Part shown: in pieces, positions 57,457 to 64,000 of the stretch
How the letters are laid out: each line of letters starts with the position of its first letter
Position numbering within the stretch: position 1 is the first letter of the stretch
From: Gyrodactylus bullatarudis
Taxonomy: Eukaryota; Platyhelminthes; Monogenea; Gyrodactylidea; Gyrodactylidae
Direction: 5' to 3'
NCBI GenBank assembly: GCA_012064415.1
Contig: SSNU01000127.1
Coordinates: 287,036-351,035 of the forward strand
Length of the DNA stretch: 64,000 nucleotides
Translations under genes and position numbers: made by a program
The notes under the pieces: model-generated
What the model saw: the letters and a program-made list of their open reading frames with translations, nothing else
Told to the model about the DNA's origin: nothing
The model's database searches: none

Positions 57457-59959
57457 GATTCGCCCTTTTACATCGAATTTTTCGCCCAATAATTAATATT
57501 TGGAAAAAAGATTTATTCTGAGGCCAAATTTACATTTCTTAAAGCATCATCATGACAATACTTCAATAATAATATAAGTTAAGAATTCACTAAAGATAAA
57601 AATTTACAAATTATGAAAGAAATAGTAAAAGTCAAAGAAAATGTAAGTGAAAAAGCTCACATGGATCAAGGTAGTTAGACTATTAGACTTCATGTTTGTT
57701 TTAACAGATTTGAAGATAGATTATAAGTCTAACCCTTGACAGGGATTTAACACATTTTATATTGAATCGCTACTCGGCGTATAGTTAAAACTGATTCTGC
57801 TGAAGGACCTTGAAGTAATGTGCTCACTCAAAATATCCAGGATATCTCAATTTAAGCTTTTTGTTGTAATTTTTTTGTTCTTAAAGAATATAATGATAAA
57901 AGACAATTTATTCATTGTTACATAAAACTTTTATTTACATAAAATTTAAATTTGTTTACAATAAAATGGGAGGGAATGGTCTGGAGCCGTAATAAAACAA
58001 GTTTCCCCTCAACATTAAATGCAAATTCCCTTATTTAATCATACATTTTTAGGTATTTTTTATGTATCCCAACTATGGAATAAAGCCTAAACACACCTTT
58101 AGAAATATCCAACATGAAATGTGGTGAGGAAACATTGGATAGCCTCATGGGTTTTTTTACATTGCAGATATCCCAAACTAGAATCTTATTTTATTGCATA
58201 AAATTAAGCAGAAGAGAGTTATAAAAAATACTTTTTTGCGCAAAAAACATAAATGCCTGTGGGTTCATTGACTGTGCAGAAAGTACAGATTCTTTTTTCA
58301 TCATACAGGTACAGAATATGCGGACTAAAAATGTTGTATGCTGTTCTCCATTCATTCATTCCCTTTATAGTATTATTGTAAGACTATAAAAGCTCTCTAA
58401 TAATTTATTTTATATCAACTAAAGACTCGCATTTACTTCACTCACTGTGGCACTTGAAGTAAAATTATTCTTCTAAACTAATTTATTTTTCATAAAAAAC
58501 AATAATTTGCTGAAATGAGTAGGGCTTCTTTTCAAGTGGACAGGAATTTTGGAAATGTTTTTCGCTCACATCAAAGTGAAAATTGATAGATTCTTCAAAA
58601 AATACTTTTTTTTTCAATAAAAAACTCTTTTCAATAATACAATAATAGGCCTATTTATTGCTTACTCTATCAGAGTGAATCATATTCAATAAAAGTGTTA
58701 ATTTAGTACATTTCAAGAGGGTCTAAATTAAATAAAAATAAACTTGAATACCGAATTAATTATCTAACCAATTTAGTTACGTCTCGAAAGCTATGAGAGA
58801 TGTCTAAAGGGAAACTTTGTCTCTTCCAACGTAAACAGGATAAAAAGTAAATATTTTGCTCTACGTTTGTTGAACGTTTTTCAATATGAGAGGAAATTCT
58901 GTGTTTACCTCTAGAGTAAGTAATCAAATTAACTCTGCAATGCATCATTGTTGTTGACGAAGCAGAAACAAGTAATTTGAAGTTTAGAATGTTAGAATTT
59001 ACTTGCCTTTGAAAGATTATATAATCGAATCAACATAATAAAATTAACGATAGGGAGTAATTTTTTCTTCAAAAAGTACTGCAGTATCTAAGATCCAATT
59101 TATAAAAGAAAAAATCTTTTATAGTTCGTAAAATGATCCCTAGTACTACACTGATTTACCATTGTCTCTTCGAGAATAATAAAGATTTTAAAGTCAATAA
59201 TTATTAGAATTGGACTGAGTGATCATTTTCAGATCCGACCAAATTTCAGTCCAAAAAATCTTTTGTAACTGAGATAGAAAAAATTGTGAAAATTTTCAAA
59301 TAAAAAACGTCTTTTACCGTTTCAAATTACTGTAAATCTATAGATTAACCAATGAAATTTCTCTTATTTTTTCATGAACACTGAGCAGCCTCTTTCATTC
59401 AAAAATTTTCATAATTATGTTTTTATGATAACAGAAGCACGAAAAGATTAATTTTATCAGATCGATAGGCCATTTTTGTAATTTTGGGAAATCTCGTCTA
59501 ATAATAGATATTAAAAACTTTTCAAAACCTAGTAAAAATTAAAAAATATTCAAATGAAAACACATAAACTCTTCAATAGAGCAATAGAGTTGTGACGAAT
59601 TTATACCTTTTTTTAAATCAAAATTTTCTGTGAAATTTCCACATATAATTTTGATAATACTGATGTGTGAGATCTAAAATAACTGTAAATTCGTTTGCAA
59701 TCCTATGCATAGTCGTGCATTGCCCATCTTCTCTAAATTCTCTTGTAGGCATAGTTGTATAACAAAATTTGACAGAAATTATCCTAACATGATTCTAATA
59801 CTGTTTTCATTGAAAAAACCCCTTGAAGCTTTATCAGCCAAAAAGATATTCGAAGTTTTAGTGAAAACGAAGTAAAAATTCATTGAAAATCTAGCGGCAT
59901 TTTTAAACTTGAATATTATCACAAACAAGAATTTTGATTCTTGATCTTATATAAAATAA
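57457..59959. other. Intergenic, nothing recognised
   Basis: AT-rich. No supported gene and no clear inverted or tandem repeat was seen. Confidence 0.4.
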
Positions 59960-60872
59960 GATTCACTTGAGGCAATGGGGCAATTAATATTAATAGAGAT
60001 AAATGCAAAATTATGCTCCCATCTGGTCTCCCTGCAACCCTCCTTGAATCGCTTCTACTTCCTGGAGAAACTGTCTCCGTTAAAACTGATCTAGGTTTCG
60101 GTTTAAATTCCAAACTCAAAATTAATCCCTTTTCTAGCACCTCAAAAATTAAATCAATGATTTTTACAGTCTTAAAATTCTCTAAATCTCCATTTTTAAG
60201 ATTGAGAGCATACAAATCAATGGTCCTTCCACATTTTGATTATATCTCACCGTTGCTGATTAACTTAACCATTGATCAAGCACGAGAACTAGAGAGAACT
60301 CAAAGTGGTTTCTTATATTCAATTTATCCTGATTTAAATTCATACAACGCTCGTATCTTAGTGTCAGGGCTCAATCCACTATGGATACGGAGATACGCAT
60401 TCATAATTAAAATATTCAATGAGTCATCTATTAAAATTGAACAAGCATATAACTTAAGAAATACCTCCTTTGAAGATAATATATTACTCTCATTCTACAA
60501 TTATCTTAACTCAAAATATGACTTAGCTAACTGTTCGAATCTATACTCAGTAAAATGTGTTATGGATCATTTAAGATCAAAAATCGATTATTCTAAAACA
60601 CTTTTATATCCTGATCTACATTATTGAGATTTTACCAGAATGATTTCGAATTGAATTTTCAGACTTGTTATTCTAACCGATTTTATTATCAAAAACGAAC
60701 AAAAACAAAGATTGAATCTATCTATTCTTTTTATTCTTTATTTTTTAACCGAACCAAGATGTATTACTCATATCATTATTATTTTAAACTTCTACGCTTT
60801 TGTACAAATTTTATCTTTAATTTCTTTTTACTTTTTTCAATACAGATTTATTTCTAACAAAAAACAAAAAAT
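59960..60872 (+). mobile_element. Longest LINE 3' fragment: reverse transcriptase C-terminal region
   Basis: An uninterrupted 204-codon frame at 60013-60627 covers the end of a non-LTR retrotransposon ORF2. It reads LGFGLNSKLKINPFSSTSKI, LRLRAYKSMVLPHFDYISPL and LERTQSGFLYSIYPDLNSYN, and stops after LLYPDLHY. The pattern 'L--YKS-V-P--DY-SP' followed by 'ELERTQ' is the conserved region just after the RT catalytic domain in jockey/CR1/RTE-like elements. The catalytic domain (YxDD) and any endonuclease are missing. The 3' UTR is about 220 bp and ends TTTCTAACAAAAAACAAAAAA. 5' truncation is typical of LINE retrotransposition. Confidence 0.85.
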
Positions 60873-62689
60873 GTTAAGAATTCATAGTATTATCATTTGA
60901 GTAGGTTTTTAAAATAGGTTGAAAAAATTTGTTAAATCTCTAATAAACAATGAAAAGAAAAGTTGAAATCGACCAGGGTAGTTAAAGATTATTCGATTAA
61001 TTTTTTATTGAGCACATAGACTTGGTTTGTGCAAGTTTACAAAGAATTTCTTGTCAGTTTTTTCTAAGGCCCTAGTTATGAGTTCTCTTTTTATTTAACA
61101 CGATGAGAATTTTAAACACATTGAGTCAAAATTAATATGATTTGTACTGTTCACTCATGGCTATTCATGTTTATTCAGAGACACATGTTTTAAAATAAAC
61201 TTTATTTCTCAAATAAATGATAACCTTGAGAAATTCTCGCAAGAAAAATAAAATACATCTGTTCCATCCTTCCACAATAGATCCGAGAATTGTATACACG
61301 AAGATGTTGAATGCAGGACTATTTAAATAAATAGGAGTGTTAGATAAAATATAAAACTTTCTGTCATAATATCATTAAAAAATGATAAATTCATACACAT
61401 GTAGATTGGGAAAAAGTTGAATTATCACCCAGAAAAGTGGTGGGGGAGAGGTAATCGCGACTCATTCACCAAGGAAAAGGGGAGAAATATGGAAAAATAT
61501 GGAGATTTTTAAGTAAGATAAAAACAGTATTTTCATCAAAATTGAAAAAAAGTATTAACAGAATTCTTTTTCTTAAAAGAGAATTAGCTATTCTAACAGA
61601 TCTTATCTAAAGAATAGTGGGATCTTTATGAATAGATAAATTATCAAAATACGATAGATACGTTTTCTTTAATATTTTGACTTTTCTAAAATGTTGAATC
61701 ATTTTTAGAATTCTAATATTTACTTTACTCATAGGCAATTTGAAAATAATGCAATTTTATTCTAGGCCATAATAATTGAAAATTAGAAATTTCCTGGATG
61801 ATTAAATCCTTCTGTGCTTATTTAGTGCGTGCCATAAGAAAGATTTTATTAATTTAAATCACCTTAAATGCTATTTTTAGAATTAACCAAAAATCAATTT
61901 ATTCATATTTATTAGCTACAGTTCAGACTTGGCGAAAAATCGAGCTAAAAATAAATGTCTAAGAACTGCAGGATAACGTCGGAAATGTTTTTAATAAATT
62001 ATTTCCCCTATTGATTTGGGACTAGTAAAATGAACAATATCAAAGATGTTTGAGAATAACCAAGTAATATGCTAATTTTGTCGGTTCACCAAGTCACATT
62101 TGTAATTAATAATAGAAGTATATTTTTTAGACAAACAAAAAAGCATATGACTTGAATATAGAATTAATGAATCTCGTATTTTATATCAACTTGATTAAAA
62201 CCAGTTTCATTCTTGTATTAGTTTTCCTTAGAGTGTGGAAATATAATTGGAATTAATTCTCGATTTCATTGTGTTTCTAGGCCGACCATCGTGTCACGTA
62301 ATGTTGGATTTTTTATTTCAAAAGAAACACTCTCTTAAATATAAATCATTTCATGTGGCGATATCTAATTGATCCACTTGCCTAGTTTACTAACCACCTC
62401 CAATGGACTATAGTAACAAAAATTTTATTTACCTGTATTACATCTTGAAATGGAGAAAATTCTTTCGCCCATGAGTATCATTACAAAGTACTAGACATTA
62501 CATTGACCATGACGAAAGGAGGAGTTGTTTGATGAAGCTTCATTTAAGGGGATATAAATGAATGGTAACACCTTCTAATATATATAATCCCTTCTTAAAT
62601 ATTCACTGATGAGGCATGTTCCCTAATTATAAAAGTTTACTCTTGAGGCTATTTTAAATGAGAATATGATTTTTATATGTCTCATTAAA
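60873..62689. other. Intergenic, nothing recognised
   Basis: AT-rich DNA, no gene or distinct repeat seen. Confidence 0.4.
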
Positions 62690-62793
62690 TTGTTAATTCA
62701 AATTCAACATATCTATTTTAAGTAAATGATAAAAACATCCATAGATTTACGTAAAAATAAATATTGAGACATTTACTTTCTAACAAAAAAAAA
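62690..62793 (+). mobile_element. Possible LINE 3' tail
   Basis: Ends TTTACTTTCTAACAAAAAAAAA at 62772-62793, the family terminus. No ORF segment precedes it, so the extent is uncertain. Confidence 0.35.
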
Positions 62794-64000
62794 TTCCGCT
62801 CTATTTAATTCTGTAACTAAGCTCGTTAGAATGTGTCAAGAAATAGAACCGGATCGTGAATATGATCAAAAAATCTGACGATTAGCATTTAACTATGGAA
62901 AAATTATGTCGAATTCATTTCAAAATTCACTGAAGGGTAATTCAAGGCTGAAATAGCTAAATTTAAATCTTTCAAGGTGACAATTTTTATACTCATAGAA
63001 ACATCATGTTCAGTTCAAGCCAAGATTAATTAATAGTAAATGGAACGACTGGTAATTAATAAGTTTGAAATTTTAAGTTTCATCGCCACTAATGGAGCCT
63101 TCTAGCGAGTAACCAAGTCAGAGTAAGTCTATCATTATTTCATTTAAAAGATTTCTTTCAGCCAGTCTTGGAACATGCTTTTAACACCTTTTGTTAATAT
63201 GGAAAATATCAAGTAGTATCTTTACTAAATGTTAGCTTAAAATAAAAATGAATTAATTTTTTATATTTTATTAACCATACCTCTCGGACAAATCTAGATA
63301 CTGTTTTATCGTCTTACTCAAAAGTGTGTTTAGTTTTGAATGAGGGTTAAAAAAAGTGGCATGATTAACTGGAAGCCTTTACTAGGGAAAGGACTCAACA
63401 GATTGGAAAATAAAATCTGCATACCATACCGGTGAAGAGGAAAAAAAGGTCATGCGTATGATCTCATATTTCCATATTTTTATATGGGCAGAAGCCACAA
63501 ATTTAAGAGTTTTTTAGGCTTCCTCTATCATCTTTATGATGACTCCTACAAATTCAACAATATTTCGTGAGACACTGGGTAGGAATTATTTGTATAAAAT
63601 CTAACACAATGATTGATACACATCTTCTCAGCATTAGAACATATCTACCTGGGTAAAAGAGGCAATGTAGTGGAAATTATTGCCAATAATTCACATGTGT
63701 GGCTTTTTCTCTTGAAAAATCTCTCATATCTGACTTGGTCAGACTGACTATCATGGTAACATATTTTTCATACAAACTCTTAATCCAAATATTCAACAAA
63801 ACAAGATTCTCAACATAGGAAATTTCATGAAATGTTCTTCTAAAAATAATTTTAATCTGATAATAAGATTAAGTATAACGGTTAAACTTTTAATTTATCC
63901 CATGCAAATCGGGAGAATAAATAGTCAGGTAGCATACCAACAACATCAATCTATGCTAAAGAGCTCCTAAAATTAGCTAATTTGAAGCAATTTTTCCGAT
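62794..64000. other. Intergenic, nothing recognised
   Basis: AT-rich; no gene, RNA gene or clear repeat seen up to the window edge. Confidence 0.4.

Overview
The window is AT-rich, intron-containing metazoan nuclear DNA. GT-AG introns, a SPAG6-type ciliary gene, an SLC36-type amino-acid transporter, a laminin-G gene and degenerate LINE and DNA-transposon copies all point to an invertebrate. An arthropod, possibly a copepod of the sea-louse type, is my best guess, but nothing in the sequence proves it. No prokaryotic operon, CRISPR array or rRNA was seen.

Layout. Positions 1-13,647 (minus) hold most of a laminin-G/neurexin-like extracellular protein gene. Three exons with matching phases (12,630-13,647; 4,771-5,031; 367-1,127) and a probable fourth running off the left edge are separated by large repeat-bearing introns. 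The intron at 1,128-4,770 carries an odd tRNA-Leu-like palindrome near 4.3 kb. Positions 13,957-18,676 (minus) hold a complete five-exon SPAG6 gene encoding about 515 residues. Its last intron is filled with nested inverted-repeat elements, and its first intron is only 29 nt. From 18,779 to 22,227 (plus), divergently from SPAG6 across 102 bp, lies a complete five-exon SLC36-like transporter of about 465 residues whose first three introns are 35, 40 and 43 nt.

From 22.3 to 42.4 kb and from 45.2 to 64 kb there is little convincing host coding sequence. These parts hold many 5'-truncated 3' ends of one non-LTR retrotransposon family (last ~200 residues of a reverse transcriptase ORF, then a 3' end close to TTTCTAACA plus a short A run), one decayed Tigger/pogo transposase, several foldback or MITE-like elements and a dispersed AT-rich repeat family.

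An island at 42,641-45,017 (plus) encodes a complete four-exon, ~622-residue divergent RhoGAP-domain protein behind a promoter-like region with three inverted CCAAT boxes, a TATA-like element and a CHR-like hexamer. The genes have no evident joint pathway. The main regulatory link visible is the head-to-head SPAG6/transporter pair sharing a very short intergenic promoter. Exon structures were built by hand from splice consensus, reading phase and family resemblance. No alignment or database search was run.
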